From assembly GCA_963785645.1 (NCBI GenBank), contig CAWAWG010000009.1:372001-436000 (forward strand): 64,000 bases of DNA, given 5' to 3'. The notes below the pieces were generated by a model, which ran no database searches, was not told the DNA's origin, and was given only the letters and a program-made list of their open reading frames with translations. Position numbers and translations under genes: made by a program. This stretch comes from Trebonia sp963785645 (GTDB lineage Bacteria > Actinomycetota > Actinomycetes > Streptosporangiales > Streptosporangiaceae). Of the stretch, positions 49,531 through 60,043 are shown piece by piece. Numbering within the stretch: the first letter of the stretch is position 1; each line of letters starts with the position of its first letter.

Positions 49531-49998
49531 ATGCCTGACTCCCGGAGGCACGAGTCTGAGGACCTCGAAGACTACGAGGTCCTCGACGGTGGCGACACGC
49601 TGGACGGAGACCCGGGTGACGATCCGCTCGACCGAGGCGTCGCCACACCCGATCGCTGGTCCGCGGGCATGCGCTATGCGCTAAGCGGGGAAGAGGACTC
49701 CGAGTCCCTCGATGAGCTGCTGGCCGAGGAAGAGCCCGATGTCACCGTCGAGGACGAAGAGGACTCCTGGGACGAGAACGAGACCGACGGCGACGTCACC
49801 CGCCTCGAACGGGATGATGACGCCGACCCGCGGGCCGGTCGGCTGGCGGCGACGGAAGCGGACGTCTACGGCGAGGGCGACGTGCCTGCCGTCCAGGACG
49901 GTGAGCTACTCGCCAGCGACACCGGGATCGACGGCGGCGGTGCGACCGCGGAAGAAGCCGCCGTGCACATCATCAATGACCCAGCTGACGACGAGTAG
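49531..49998 (+). CDS. DUF5709 family acidic protein
   Basis: About 155 aa, very rich in Asp/Glu: YEVLDGGDTLDGDPGDDPLD, RWSAGMRYALSGEEDSESL, SLDELLAEEEPDVTVED, and the late DGGGATAEEAAVHIINDPAD. The D-P-L-D-x-G...P-D-R-W and A-E-E-A-A-x-H-x-x-x-D patterns are DUF5709 marks. It is likely disordered and its function is unknown. I start at ATG 49531 (MPDSRRHESED) with GGAGAG 8 nt before; an ATG at 49513 is possible. Confidence 0.82.
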   Translation: MPDSRRHESEDLEDYEVLDGGDTLDGDPGDDPLDRGVATPDRWSAGMRYALSGEEDSESLDELLAEEEPDVTVEDEEDSWDENETDGDVTRLERDDDADPRAGRLAATEADVYGEGDVPAVQDGELLASDTGIDGGGATAEEAAVHIINDPADDE

Positions 49999-50019
49999 CC
50001 TCACTCGCTCGCCTGTGCT

Positions 50020-51174
50020 TTAGGAGAGGCGACGGGCCGGTGGGGACGGGACGGCGTCTAGGAACTCGGGGGGAAGCCAGCCGCGGGCGATGAATGCCTC
50101 CGTCACCGCCGTGCGCAGCTCTCCCGCGCGTTCCGCGGGTATCAGCGCCAGGACCGAACCGCCGAAGCCGCCGCCGATCATCTTGGCACCGTACGCGCCT
50201 GCCTCCATCGCGGTATCGACCGTAACGTCGGCTTCCGGCCAGGAGACCTCGAAGTCGTTGCGGAGCGAGGAGTGTCCCTCCAGCAGCAGCTTCCCGATAA
50301 ATGCGTATATTTCCCGTCTATCGGCGTTCGCACTCAGCGCGCTGGTGTTCTCAAGCCCCGCCTCTAGGAGCACGGTGGCGATCGTCCGGGCCCTGATGCT
50401 GTCGGTGATCACGTGCCGGGCCCGTCGGCGCAGCAACGGGTCTTTGAGCTTGTCCAGGACCTGGAGATCGGTCACCAGGCCCAGGGCCGGCACACCGAGC
50501 AGGCGCGCGGCCGCCTCGCACTCGGCTCGCCGCGCCGCGTAGTCGCCGGCGACGAGCGCGTGCGTCACGCGGGTATCGATCACCAAGGCGGAAACCCCGG
50601 CCGAGGCGGGCCGGAACGGTACCTGGGTTGTCCCAAGCGTGCGGCAGTCGAGGAGCAGCGCGTGGCCCTCCTCGCAGAGCAGTGCCGCCGACTGATCGAT
50701 GATGCCGGTTGGCGCGCCGACGAACTCGTTTTCCGCCCGCTTGGCGATCGCGGCCAGCTCCGGGCGCGGTACCGACACGCCCGACAGCGAGCACAGCGCC
50801 AGGGCCACCGAGCATTCGAGCGCGGCGGACGACGACACGCCCGCGCCCACGGGAAGGTCGGAATCCACGTCGATGGTCGCACCGCGCACGACGTAGCCGG
50901 CGGCGCGCAGGGCCCACGCCACGCCCGCCGGGTAGGCCGCCCACCCGGTCACCGAGCCGCACGAGAGGGAGTCGGGCGACACCGTCACCGGCTCATCGGG
51001 TATCTGCTTGGACCGCAGCACAAGCAGCCCGTCGTCTCGCGGGGATGCGATCGCGGTCACGCCCTGGGCGAGCGCGAACGGCAGCACGAACCCCTCGTTG
51101 TAGTCCGTGTGCTCGCCCATCAGGTTGGCACGCCCCGGAGCAAACCAGAATTCAGTCTTCACGATGAATAACAC
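50020..51174 (-). CDS. galK: Galactokinase
   Basis: A GHMP kinase (384 aa) that phosphorylates galactose. FAPGRANLMGEHTDYNEGFV is the galactokinase signature, LPVGAGVSSSAALECSVALA the phosphate-binding motif 2 and MIGGGFGGSVLALIP motif 3. The N-terminus is short: GTG 51174 or GTG 51162 (VKTEFWFAPGRANL) both begin very close to the signature. No other gal gene is nearby, so galactose entry into the Leloir pathway would need genes elsewhere. Confidence 0.93.
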   Translation of the reverse strand: MLFIVKTEFWFAPGRANLMGEHTDYNEGFVLPFALAQGVTAIASPRDDGLLVLRSKQIPDEPVTVSPDSLSCGSVTGWAAYPAGVAWALRAAGYVVRGATIDVDSDLPVGAGVSSSAALECSVALALCSLSGVSVPRPELAAIAKRAENEFVGAPTGIIDQSAALLCEEGHALLLDCRTLGTTQVPFRPASAGVSALVIDTRVTHALVAGDYAARRAECEAAARLLGVPALGLVTDLQVLDKLKDPLLRRRARHVITDSIRARTIATVLLEAGLENTSALSANADRREIYAFIGKLLLEGHSSLRNDFEVSWPEADVTVDTAMEAGAYGAKMIGGGFGGSVLALIPAERAGELRTAVTEAFIARGWLPPEFLDAVPSPPARRLS

Positions 51175-51410
51175 CGATCATTCGAAACGGATGCGGGTGA
51201 CCGCTACCCGCAATCAGTCTCATACCGCATCCGGAACGCCGGCATTGCTGTCTCCACGGGACGGATACGCTATCGGTTCTAGACTGGCGGCAAATAGCTG
51301 GCCTGGGGCATTGGAGAAGAACCACTGGCCCGGGGCCCCGGTCAACGCCGGGACAGCCAACAGGGGGCAATAGTCAACGGGCGGGCAGCAGAGGAAGTCG
51401 GCGATCCGGC

Positions 51411-52739
51411 GTGAAGGTCGTCCTGGACGTGATCATCGTCCTTGTCATCGTGTCCATCGGCGGGTTCTTCGCCTCCGCGGAGATGGCCCTGGTCTCGCTG
51501 CGCGAGGGCCAGGTGCGGTCTCTGGCGAGGCGCGGCAGGCGTGGGGCGACGGCGGCCAGGCTTGCCGCCGACCCCAACCGGTTCCTGGCCTCGGTACAGA
51601 TCGGCACCACGCTCGCCACGCTGGTAACCGGCGCGTACGGTGCCGACACGCTGGCCGGGCTGCTGAGCGACTGGCTGGTCGGCCGCCACCTGTCCCACGA
51701 CGTGGCCGGGCCGCTTGCGTTCGCCATTGTCACCGTATGCATCACCTTCCTCACCCTGGTGTTCAGCGAGCTGGCCCCCAAACGGCTGGCGCTGCAGCGC
51801 ACCGTCTCGATCGCGCTGTTCGCCGCGCCGACGCTCGACGTGATCTCCCGTCTCGCCCGGCCCGTCGTCTGGCTGCTGTCCGTCTCGGTCAACGGGGTGG
51901 TGCGGCTGCTCGGCGCGGACCCGCGGCAGGGCCGTCAGGCGATGACCGAGCAGGAGGTCCGCGAACTGGTCGCCGGCACGCAGACGCTCAGCGCGGACGA
52001 GCGGAGCATCGTCGGCGAGGTCTTCGACGCCGGGAAGCGGCAGATCCGCGAGGTGCTGCTGCCGCGCACCGAGGTCGAGTTTCTGGCCGCGGGGACCACG
52101 GTCGGCGAGGCCGCCAGAATCGCGTCGAGCGTGCCCTATTCGAGGCTGCCGGTCTACCAGGGCTCGTACGACAACGTGGTCGGCTTCGTGCACATCAGGG
52201 ACCTGCTCGGCCCGGGCGCACCGGACCCGACGGCACTGGTCGACCAGGCGGTCCGGCCGGTCAAGTTCCTGCCGATCAGCAAGACGGTGCTTTCCGCCCT
52301 GTCTGAGATGCGCCGCGAGCGTGCTCATCTGGCGATCGTGGTCGACGAGTACGGAGGGACCGCGGGCATCGTCACCCTGGAGGACCTGGTCGAGGAGCTG
52401 ATCGGCGACATCAGGGACGAGTATGACTCGGGTGAGGCTCCGACCACCAAGCTGCCCCAGGGCGAGGTCGAGGTGGACGGCCTGCTCAACCTGGACGAGT
52501 TCGCCGAGCAGACCTCGATCCGGCTGCCGGAAGGACCCTACGAGACCGTCGCAGGCTACGTCCTCGCCGCCCTCGGCGAGCTCCCGGTCGCGGGCGACGC
52601 GGTCGAGATCCCGGGCTACACGATCACGGTCACCGAGATGGACGGCCGCCGCATCGCCCGCCTCCGCGTCACCCCCCTCCCAGAACCAGTCCTAGCACCG
52701 GACACACCCCCAGAGTCGGCCGAAACCAACCCCGGGTAG
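51411..52739 (+). CDS. Hemolysin-family CNNM/CorC-type transporter protein
   Basis: A 442-aa protein with an N-terminal CNNM (DUF21) domain of about four helices (VVLDVIIVLVIVSIGGFFAS, AFAIVTVCITFLTLVFSELA and others), two CBS domains (VLLPRTEVEFLAAG, ISKTVLSALSEMRRERAHLA) and a C-terminal CorC/HlyC domain (VDGLLNLDEFAEQTSIRL). Family members act in Mg2+ or Co2+ handling. The GTG start is GTG 51411. The last bases of the gene (TAG at 52737-52739) fall at the edge of the repeat copy B. Confidence 0.9.
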   Translation: MKVVLDVIIVLVIVSIGGFFASAEMALVSLREGQVRSLARRGRRGATAARLAADPNRFLASVQIGTTLATLVTGAYGADTLAGLLSDWLVGRHLSHDVAGPLAFAIVTVCITFLTLVFSELAPKRLALQRTVSIALFAAPTLDVISRLARPVVWLLSVSVNGVVRLLGADPRQGRQAMTEQEVRELVAGTQTLSADERSIVGEVFDAGKRQIREVLLPRTEVEFLAAGTTVGEAARIASSVPYSRLPVYQGSYDNVVGFVHIRDLLGPGAPDPTALVDQAVRPVKFLPISKTVLSALSEMRRERAHLAIVVDEYGGTAGIVTLEDLVEELIGDIRDEYDSGEAPTTKLPQGEVEVDGLLNLDEFAEQTSIRLPEGPYETVAGYVLAALGELPVAGDAVEIPGYTITVTEMDGRRIARLRVTPLPEPVLAPDTPPESAETNPG

Positions 52740-53108
52740 CGCACCACTAACGCCAATCACCGGATACATACCGAGAGCCGCAGACGCTGTCCCAAGCTCA
52801 GGTGCACTCCGGCAAGCGAACCACAAGGGGCAACCACCGGGTTAGCGGACCAGCAACCTCAACCCATCGGAAACGTACTCGGCACCGCAGGTGCCGTCCC
52901 GGGGCTCCGCCTAGGCGAGGGGATGCGGGGGGCCCCATACAATTGCGGATCCCTCGGGAAAGCGGACCAACCACGGCAACCAACTGGATACGTACTCGCC
53001 GCCGTAGGCGGCGTCCCGGGCGCCGCCCGGCGAGGGGGATATGGGGGAGGGACTCCCCCATGCTTAGGGGGGTCACCGGGGGATCATTCCCCCGGGAGAG
53101 GTACTGAC
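52738..53108 (+). repeat. Modular palindromic intergenic repeat, copy B
   Basis: Three modules start at about 52738 (degenerate, beginning within the upstream stop codon), 52844 and 52961, a spacing of 106 and 117 bp. Each opens AGCGGACCA-type, continues GGATACGTACTCG and a GCCGCAGGCGGC palindrome, then GTCCCGGG. The last runs into GGGGGAGGGACTCCCCC, ATGCTTAGGGG, GGGGTCACCGGGGG and a CCCCCGGGAGAGGTAC hairpin end at about 53104. It is the same composition as copy A, on the strand of the downstream gene, here guaA. No protein is encoded. Confidence 0.8.
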
Positions 53109-53156
53109 TAGACTGTGCGCCTACAACGGGGAAACACCCTGGTGGAAGGGGTAACT

Positions 53157-54731
53157 GTGTCCGGTCCTGGTGCGTTTGACACCGTTCTGGTCGTTGACTT
53201 CGGTGCGCAGTATGCCCAGCTCATCGCCCGACGTGTACGGGAGTGCCACGTCTACTCGGAGATCGTGCCATCCACGATGCCGGTGTGCGAGATGCTGGCC
53301 AAGCATCCGAAGGCGATCATCTTGTCGGGCGGCCCCGCGTCGGTTTACGCCGATGATGCCCCGGCGGCGCCTGAGGGGCTGTTCGAGGCGGGCGTGCCGG
53401 TGCTGGGCATCTGCTACGGGCACCAGGTGCTGGTCCGCGAGCTCGGCGGCACGGTCGAGCCGACCGGTGCGGCCGAGTACGGCGGCACCGCGCTTCGCGT
53501 GCTGCCGGAGGCCAGCCTGCTGTTCACGGGGTTCGGCCCCGAGTTCAGCGTGTGGATGTCGCACGGTGACACCTCGACCGTCGCGCCGCCCGGGTTCACG
53601 GTGACCGCGGAGACGGCGGTGACGCCCGCCGCCGCGGTCGAAGCCCCGGAGCGCGGACTGTACGGCGTGCAGTTCCACCCCGAGGTGATGCACACCGAGC
53701 ACGGCACCAAGATCCTCCGCCGGTTCCTCGATGCGGCGGGCTGCCGTCCGACGTGGACGATGCTGAACATCGTGGAGGAGGAGATCGAGCGGGTCAGGGA
53801 GCAGGTGGGCAGCGGCCGCGCCATCTGCGGGTTGTCGGGCGGCGTCGACTCCGCGGTCGCGGCGGCTCTGGTGCAGCGCGCCCTAGGCGACCGGCTGACC
53901 TGTGTGTTCGTCGATCACGGACTGCTGAGGAAGGGCGAGGCCGAGCAGGTCGAGCAGGACTTCGTCGCCGCGACCGGAGTCAGGCTGCACGTCGTTGAGG
54001 CGTCCGGCGAGTTCCTCGCGGCCCTGGCCGGCGTCACCGATCCGGAGCAGAAGCGCAAGATCATCGGCCGCGAGTTCATCCGCGCGTTCGAGCGGGCCGC
54101 GCGGGAGATCACCGCGGACGCGGGCGCACTGGGCGAGGCGACGGAGTTCCTCGTGCAGGGCACGCTCTATCCGGATGTGGTGGAGTCGGGCGGCGGCACC
54201 GGGACGGCGAACATCAAGTCGCACCACAACGTGGGCGGCCTCCCCGATGACCTCAAATTCCAGCTTGTCGAGCCGCTGCGCTGGCTGTTCAAGGACGAGG
54301 TGCGCAAGGTCGGCGAGGAGCTGGGGCTGCCGTCCGAGATCGTCTGGCGCCAGCCCTTCCCCGGCCCCGGCCTTGGCATCAGGATCATCGGCGAGGTCAC
54401 CGCGGAGCGGCTTGCGATCCTGCGCGAGGCGGACGCGATCGCGCGGGCCGAGCTGACCGCGGCGGGCCTCGACCAGACCGTCTGGCAGTGCCCCGTGGTG
54501 CTGCTGTCTGACGTGCGCTCGGTGGGCGTGCAGGGTGACGGCAGGACCTACGGCCATCCGGTGGTAATCAGGCCGGTGACCAGCGAGGACGCGATGACTG
54601 CGGACTGGGCGAGACTCCCTTACGATCTGCTGGCGCGGATCTCGACCAGGATCACCAACGAGGTCCGCGAGGTCAACCGCGTGGTTCTCGACGTCACGAG
54701 CAAGCCACCGGGCACAATCGAATGGGAGTAG
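53157..54731 (+). CDS. guaA: GMP synthase (glutamine-hydrolysing)
   Basis: A 524-aa enzyme converting XMP to GMP. N-terminal class I glutamine amidotransferase: VLGICYGHQ with catalytic C86 and GVQFHPEVMHTEHG (His/Glu). ATP pyrophosphatase domain: GLSGGVDSAVAAALVQRALG. The C-terminal dimerisation domain ends TSKPPGTIEWE. I start at GTG 53157 (MSGPGAFDTVLVVDFGAQYA), with GGAAGGGG 5 bp upstream; the frame is open to 53115. The modular repeat ends 50 bp before. Confidence 0.96.
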   Translation: MSGPGAFDTVLVVDFGAQYAQLIARRVRECHVYSEIVPSTMPVCEMLAKHPKAIILSGGPASVYADDAPAAPEGLFEAGVPVLGICYGHQVLVRELGGTVEPTGAAEYGGTALRVLPEASLLFTGFGPEFSVWMSHGDTSTVAPPGFTVTAETAVTPAAAVEAPERGLYGVQFHPEVMHTEHGTKILRRFLDAAGCRPTWTMLNIVEEEIERVREQVGSGRAICGLSGGVDSAVAAALVQRALGDRLTCVFVDHGLLRKGEAEQVEQDFVAATGVRLHVVEASGEFLAALAGVTDPEQKRKIIGREFIRAFERAAREITADAGALGEATEFLVQGTLYPDVVESGGGTGTANIKSHHNVGGLPDDLKFQLVEPLRWLFKDEVRKVGEELGLPSEIVWRQPFPGPGLGIRIIGEVTAERLAILREADAIARAELTAAGLDQTVWQCPVVLLSDVRSVGVQGDGRTYGHPVVIRPVTSEDAMTADWARLPYDLLARISTRITNEVREVNRVVLDVTSKPPGTIEWE

Positions 54732-54755
54732 GACGAACGGAGGGCTTTGACCTGC

Positions 54756-55292
54756 TCAGCTCCGCCCGTTGTACGCCGCGTTTGAATGCACTGGGTTGGA
54801 CGGTGGCGGCATGCGGACGGCGGGGCGGAGCAGCGCTTCCGCGAGGGTGAAGAACGTGTCCTCAAGGGATGCGAGGCGCGCTATGACGTCGGCGGTGGCG
54901 GCCTCCACGGCCTTGGCCACCGTCTCTTCCATGCTGACGGACTGTGCGTCGAGCTTGCCGTCGATCGAGCGCACCCGGTCGTACTGGTCGTCAAGCCGCT
55001 CATCCAGCCGCTCCAGCCGGGCGGTGAGCTTGCTGTCCAGCGTGCCGAGAGTGGCGGCCAGGCCGTCGATGGTGGCCGCGATTCCCGCCACGCTCGCATC
55101 GTCCATGGTCTCCAGTCGCCGACGGATCTCCTGCAGCGCGCTGGCGACCGATCGTTCCTCGACGATGTGATCGTGCACCGTGCGCGCGAGCAGTTCGCGC
55201 ATCCGGTCGGCGACAGCGTGCTGTCCGTTATGGGCGGGAGGGGCGGACTGACTGGCGCGCAACAGCAGGTGATTGCTGCCCGACTGATCCAT
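54756..55292 (-). CDS. Coiled-coil hypothetical protein
   Basis: A 178-aa protein starting MDQSGSNHLLLRASQSAPPA (ATG 55292, preceded by AAGGAG 5 bp away). Residues about 45-150 form a helical heptad-rich region: ASALQEIRRRLETMDDASVA, TLGTLDSKLTARLERLDERL and DDQYDRVRSIDGKLDAQSV. There is no recognised domain, signal or membrane segment. Length and composition suggest a dimerising or scaffold protein. The upstream in-frame codons to 55331 are not supported by a ribosome site. Confidence 0.65.
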   Translation of the reverse strand: MDQSGSNHLLLRASQSAPPAHNGQHAVADRMRELLARTVHDHIVEERSVASALQEIRRRLETMDDASVAGIAATIDGLAATLGTLDSKLTARLERLDERLDDQYDRVRSIDGKLDAQSVSMEETVAKAVEAATADVIARLASLEDTFFTLAEALLRPAVRMPPPSNPVHSNAAYNGRS

Positions 55293-55466
55293 CTTGCTCC
55301 TTCGTGCGCTCCGGCTGTGGAGTGCGATCACTTTAGTAGCTCATCGTGGCTGGACGTGCACGAGCTGCTAAATCTCATGCGCGTCCGGGGGAGTGCTGGC
55401 GGTGTGTTACCAGCCCGCGTCGACCCCGTACGTTAACGTCGTGTGACGACACGGTGGAAATCTGTG

Positions 55467-55495
55467 TTGACGCGATCGAAGACGGGGGCTAGGTT
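55467..55495 (+). promoter_or_regulatory. groES promoter
   Basis: TTGACG (55467-55472) and TAGGTT (55490-55495) with a 17-bp spacer form a good housekeeping promoter, directly before the CIRCE operator. Confidence 0.75.
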
Positions 55496-55501
55496 TCGGC
55501 A

Positions 55502-55528
55502 TTAGCACTCTCTGATGTAGAGTGCTAA
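55502..55528 (+). promoter_or_regulatory. CIRCE operator (HrcA binding site)
   Basis: TTAGCACTC (55502-55510), nine spacer bases, GAGTGCTAA (55520-55528): an exact CIRCE inverted repeat. It lies around the expected transcription start of groES, so HrcA would repress groES-groEL and heat shock would release it. Confidence 0.96.
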
Positions 55529-55628
55529 TCGCGACGAGGCAGGTCTGGCACCCGCGACGGCAGACCAACCCTGGTCGCCTCGCAAAGCAACTCACCCATT
55601 AGCCATTTCCGAAGGGGGAGGTCTGATC

Positions 55629-55937
55629 GTGTCGACCGCCACCAAGGTTGTTCTCAAGCCGCTCGAGGACCGTATCGTGGTCTCGCCGCTAGAGGCCGAG
55701 CAGGTTACCGCGTCCGGGCTCGTTATCCCGGACACCGCGAAGGAGAAGCCCCAAGAGGGCAAGGTTATCGCGGTCGGCCCGGGTCGCGTTGACGACAAGG
55801 GCGTGCGCGTCCCCGTCGACGTCCAGGTCGGCGACGTGGTGCTGTACAGCAAGTACGGCGGCACGGAAGTGAAGTACTCGGGCGAGGAGTACCTGGTGCT
55901 CTCGGCCCGTGACGTGCTCGCGGTCATCGAGAAGTAG
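55629..55937 (+). CDS. groS: Co-chaperonin GroES
   Basis: A 102-aa Cpn10: KVVLKPLEDRIVVSPLEAEQ, GLVIPDTAKEKPQEGKVIAV (mobile loop region) and VLYSKYGGTEVKYSGEEYLV. It caps GroEL. It starts with GTG after GGGGAGG, and is followed by groEL 94 bp later. It is read from the CIRCE-controlled promoter. Confidence 0.97.
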   Translation: MSTATKVVLKPLEDRIVVSPLEAEQVTASGLVIPDTAKEKPQEGKVIAVGPGRVDDKGVRVPVDVQVGDVVLYSKYGGTEVKYSGEEYLVLSARDVLAVIEK

Positions 55938-56031
55938 TTTGCAGCCGTGCGGGCCTCTGGCTGCCCCATGCGGCCGGGGGCCCGTCGCTGTCACACACCA
56001 AACCTGATCCAACCGTAGGTTGAGGTAGTCA

Positions 56032-57651
<1,620 letters not shown>

Positions 57652-57669
57652 GCCTGGCCGCATCACCCG

Positions 57670-57710
57670 CGAACGCGGGGCGCACGGATTTCCCGTGCGC
57701 CCCGCGTTCG
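57670..57710 (+). terminator. Strong terminator after groEL
   Basis: CGAACGCGGGGCGCACGG (57670-57687) is fully complementary to CCGTGCGCCCCGCGTTCG (57693-57710), 5-nt loop, followed by CTGTTTC. It lies 18 bp after the groEL stop. Confidence 0.9.
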
Positions 57711-57842
57711 CTGTTTCACCGCCGCAGAACAACAGCGGGATCATCCCGAACGATGGCGGCTGACTGTTCCACCCGCCATGTCCTTCCTGAGGTTCCGAGC
57801 GCCTTTCTCGAACGTTCCGGCTCAGGTCGAAACGCGGTGGCC

Positions 57843-58421
57843 TTAGGCGCTGGCGAACGGAGCGAGGTCCGGGTCGCCGAACCGGGCGCGCATGGACGCG
57901 AAGGCGGCCACCTTGTCCTCGCCGAATCGCCGGACACTCGCGGCGTAGGTATCGGCAGTGAGGAACCTCGGCGGTGTGGTCTTGCTGTGGAACTTGTCCG
58001 CGTACATGACGAGGATCTCCTCGCCGGTCTCGGCGATGTAGTCGGCCGGCGGTAGCGGTAGCCCCTGCCGCAGGACGTCTTCCCTGGTGAGCCCCATCCC
58101 CGTATGGTGCGAGGCGAACCGGCAGATCGCCTCGGGGAAGCCCTCTGCGAGCAGAAGCTCGTGCCCGAGCACCCCGTGGCGTATGTAGTTCGCATGGTCG
58201 AGCCGGCCGGCGTCGTCATACAGGCGGTAGACCCCGACATCGTGCAACCGGCAGCCGGCCCGCACGAGAGCGATGTCCAGGTCGGCGCCGGTGCGAGCGT
58301 GTACCTGCTCGGCGATGCCGCACACGATCAGGCAGTGCGTATAGACGAGGTCAAGCGCCTGCGCCGTCGGCGCGTACTTCTCGTGCAGGGCAAGGATTTC
58401 CTCGTCAGCGGGAACCAGCAT
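57843..58421 (-). CDS. HD domain-containing phosphohydrolase-like protein
   Basis: About 192 aa. YTHCLIVCGIAEQVHARTGA, VRAGCRLHDVGVYRLYDDAG (the HD pair) and YIRHGVLGHELLLAEGFPEA with ICRFASHHTGMGLT give the ordered His/Asp ligands of an HD domain. The closest general type is the small HDIG-like hydrolase found in many actinobacteria. The substrate is unknown. I use ATG 58421 (MLVPADEEILALHEKYAPTA); a TTG at 58442 would add seven residues. Confidence 0.82.
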   Translation of the reverse strand: MLVPADEEILALHEKYAPTAQALDLVYTHCLIVCGIAEQVHARTGADLDIALVRAGCRLHDVGVYRLYDDAGRLDHANYIRHGVLGHELLLAEGFPEAICRFASHHTGMGLTREDVLRQGLPLPPADYIAETGEEILVMYADKFHSKTTPPRFLTADTYAASVRRFGEDKVAAFASMRARFGDPDLAPFASA

Positions 58422-58545
58422 GGCACCGCAGCTTAGTGACAATGAGGGAGGTCACGCTCTGGGGCGGAAGACCGAGCACGCCTGCGCGGTTGGCTAGGAT
58501 AGACACATCCCACCGTTACCTGCAGCGACGAGCCGTGAGGGCATC

Positions 58546-60033
58546 ATGACGGAGACACCGAAGTTTTCCCCGGTAGGCCTGACATTCGATGACGTGCTGC
58601 TCTTGCCTGCCCACTCGGAGCTGCTGCCCAGCGAGGCCGACACCGGCACCCGGATCACCCGGAAGCACCGGCTGCGCATCCCGATCCTTTCGTCACCGAT
58701 GGACACGGTGACCGAGGCGAGAATGGCGATCGCCATGGCGCGCCAGGGCGGTGTCGGGGTGCTGCACCGGAACCTCTCGGTGGAGGAGCAGGCGCAGCAG
58801 GTGGACCTGGTGAAGCGGTCAGAGGCGGGGATGATCACCGACCCGGTCACCTGCGGTCCCGAGGCGACACTCGCGGACGTGGAACGGCTGTGCGCGCACT
58901 ACCGGATCTCCGGTGTCCCGGTCACCAGCGACGGCGGCAGGCTGCTCGGCATCGTTACCAATCGCGATATCCGTTTCGAGAGCGACCTGTCCCGGCGCGT
59001 CGTGGAAGTCATGACCAAGATGCCGCTGGTCACCGCTTCTGTCGGGGTGGCCCAGGAAGAGGCCCTGCGGCTCCTGCGGGAGCACAAGATCGAGAAGCTG
59101 CCGCTGATCGACGGCGAGGGCCGACTGCGCGGCCTGATTACGGTCAAGGACTTCACCAAGAGCGAGAAGTTCCCGAATGCCACCAAGGATGACAGCGGCC
59201 GTCTGGTCGTCGGTGCCGCGGTGGGCGTCGGCGAGGACGCCAAGCGCCGCGCCCAGGCGCTTATCGACGCGGGGGCGGACTTCCTTGTCGTCGACACCGC
59301 CCACGGCCACCATCAGGCGGTGCCTGACATGGTCGCGCAGCTGAAGGCCAACGCCAACATTGAGGTGGTCGGCGGCAACGTCGCGACCAGGGCCGGTGCC
59401 CAGGCGCTGATCGACGCGGGAGTGGACGGCGTGAAGGTGGGGGTCGGCCCCGGCTCGATCTGTACCACCCGGGTCGTCGCGGGCGTCGGCGTCCCGCAGG
59501 TCACGGCAATCTACGAGGCAAGCCTGGCCGCGAAGCCGGCCGGCATCCCGATCATCGGGGACGGCGGCCTGCAGTACTCGGGCGACATCGCCAAGGCGAT
59601 CGCCGCCGGCGCCGACACGGTAATGCTCGGCTCCTTGCTCGCCGGGTGCGAGGAGAGTCCCGGCGAGATGGTCTTCGTCAACGGCAAGCAGTACAAGCTG
59701 TACCGGGGCATGGGCTCGCTCGGCGCGATGCGCAACCGGGAACGCGGCAAGTCCTACTCCAAGGACCGCTACTTCCAAGATGACGTCCTGCGCGAGGACA
59801 AGCTGGTCCCGGAGGGGATCGAGGGACAGGTACCGTATCGCGGCCCGCTGGTCGCGGTCGTCGACCAGTTGGTTGGCGGACTGCGCATGGCCATGGGCTA
59901 CTGCGGAGCACGGACCATCGAAGACCTTAAGGAGGCCAGGTTCGTCCAGATCACGGCGGCCGGCCTCAAGGAGAGCCACCCGCACGACGTGCAGATGGTG
60001 GTCGAGGCACCGAACTACAGCGGCAGGAAGTAA
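58546..60033 (+). CDS. guaB: IMP dehydrogenase
   Basis: A 495-aa enzyme, the first step of GMP synthesis from IMP. LTFDDVLLLPAHSELLPSEA opens the barrel; residues about 95-210 carry two CBS domains (ITDPVTCGPEATLADVERL and MPLVTASVGVAQEEALRLL); GVGPGSICTTRVVAGVGVPQ holds the catalytic Cys; KSYSKDRYFQDDVLREDKLV the flap. It is followed ten bases later by guaB3, with trpS after that. Confidence 0.97.
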   Translation: MTETPKFSPVGLTFDDVLLLPAHSELLPSEADTGTRITRKHRLRIPILSSPMDTVTEARMAIAMARQGGVGVLHRNLSVEEQAQQVDLVKRSEAGMITDPVTCGPEATLADVERLCAHYRISGVPVTSDGGRLLGIVTNRDIRFESDLSRRVVEVMTKMPLVTASVGVAQEEALRLLREHKIEKLPLIDGEGRLRGLITVKDFTKSEKFPNATKDDSGRLVVGAAVGVGEDAKRRAQALIDAGADFLVVDTAHGHHQAVPDMVAQLKANANIEVVGGNVATRAGAQALIDAGVDGVKVGVGPGSICTTRVVAGVGVPQVTAIYEASLAAKPAGIPIIGDGGLQYSGDIAKAIAAGADTVMLGSLLAGCEESPGEMVFVNGKQYKLYRGMGSLGAMRNRERGKSYSKDRYFQDDVLREDKLVPEGIEGQVPYRGPLVAVVDQLVGGLRMAMGYCGARTIEDLKEARFVQITAAGLKESHPHDVQMVVEAPNYSGRK

Positions 60034-60043
60034 GACTAAAACC

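Noticed and set aside
57716..58240. Second minus-strand ORF overlapping the HD protein
   Set aside because: It is out of frame with the HD motifs and is a shadow of that gene.
59780..60043. N-terminal extension of guaB3 from 59780
   Set aside because: It lies wholly inside guaB in another frame; the family N-terminus begins at GTG 60044.
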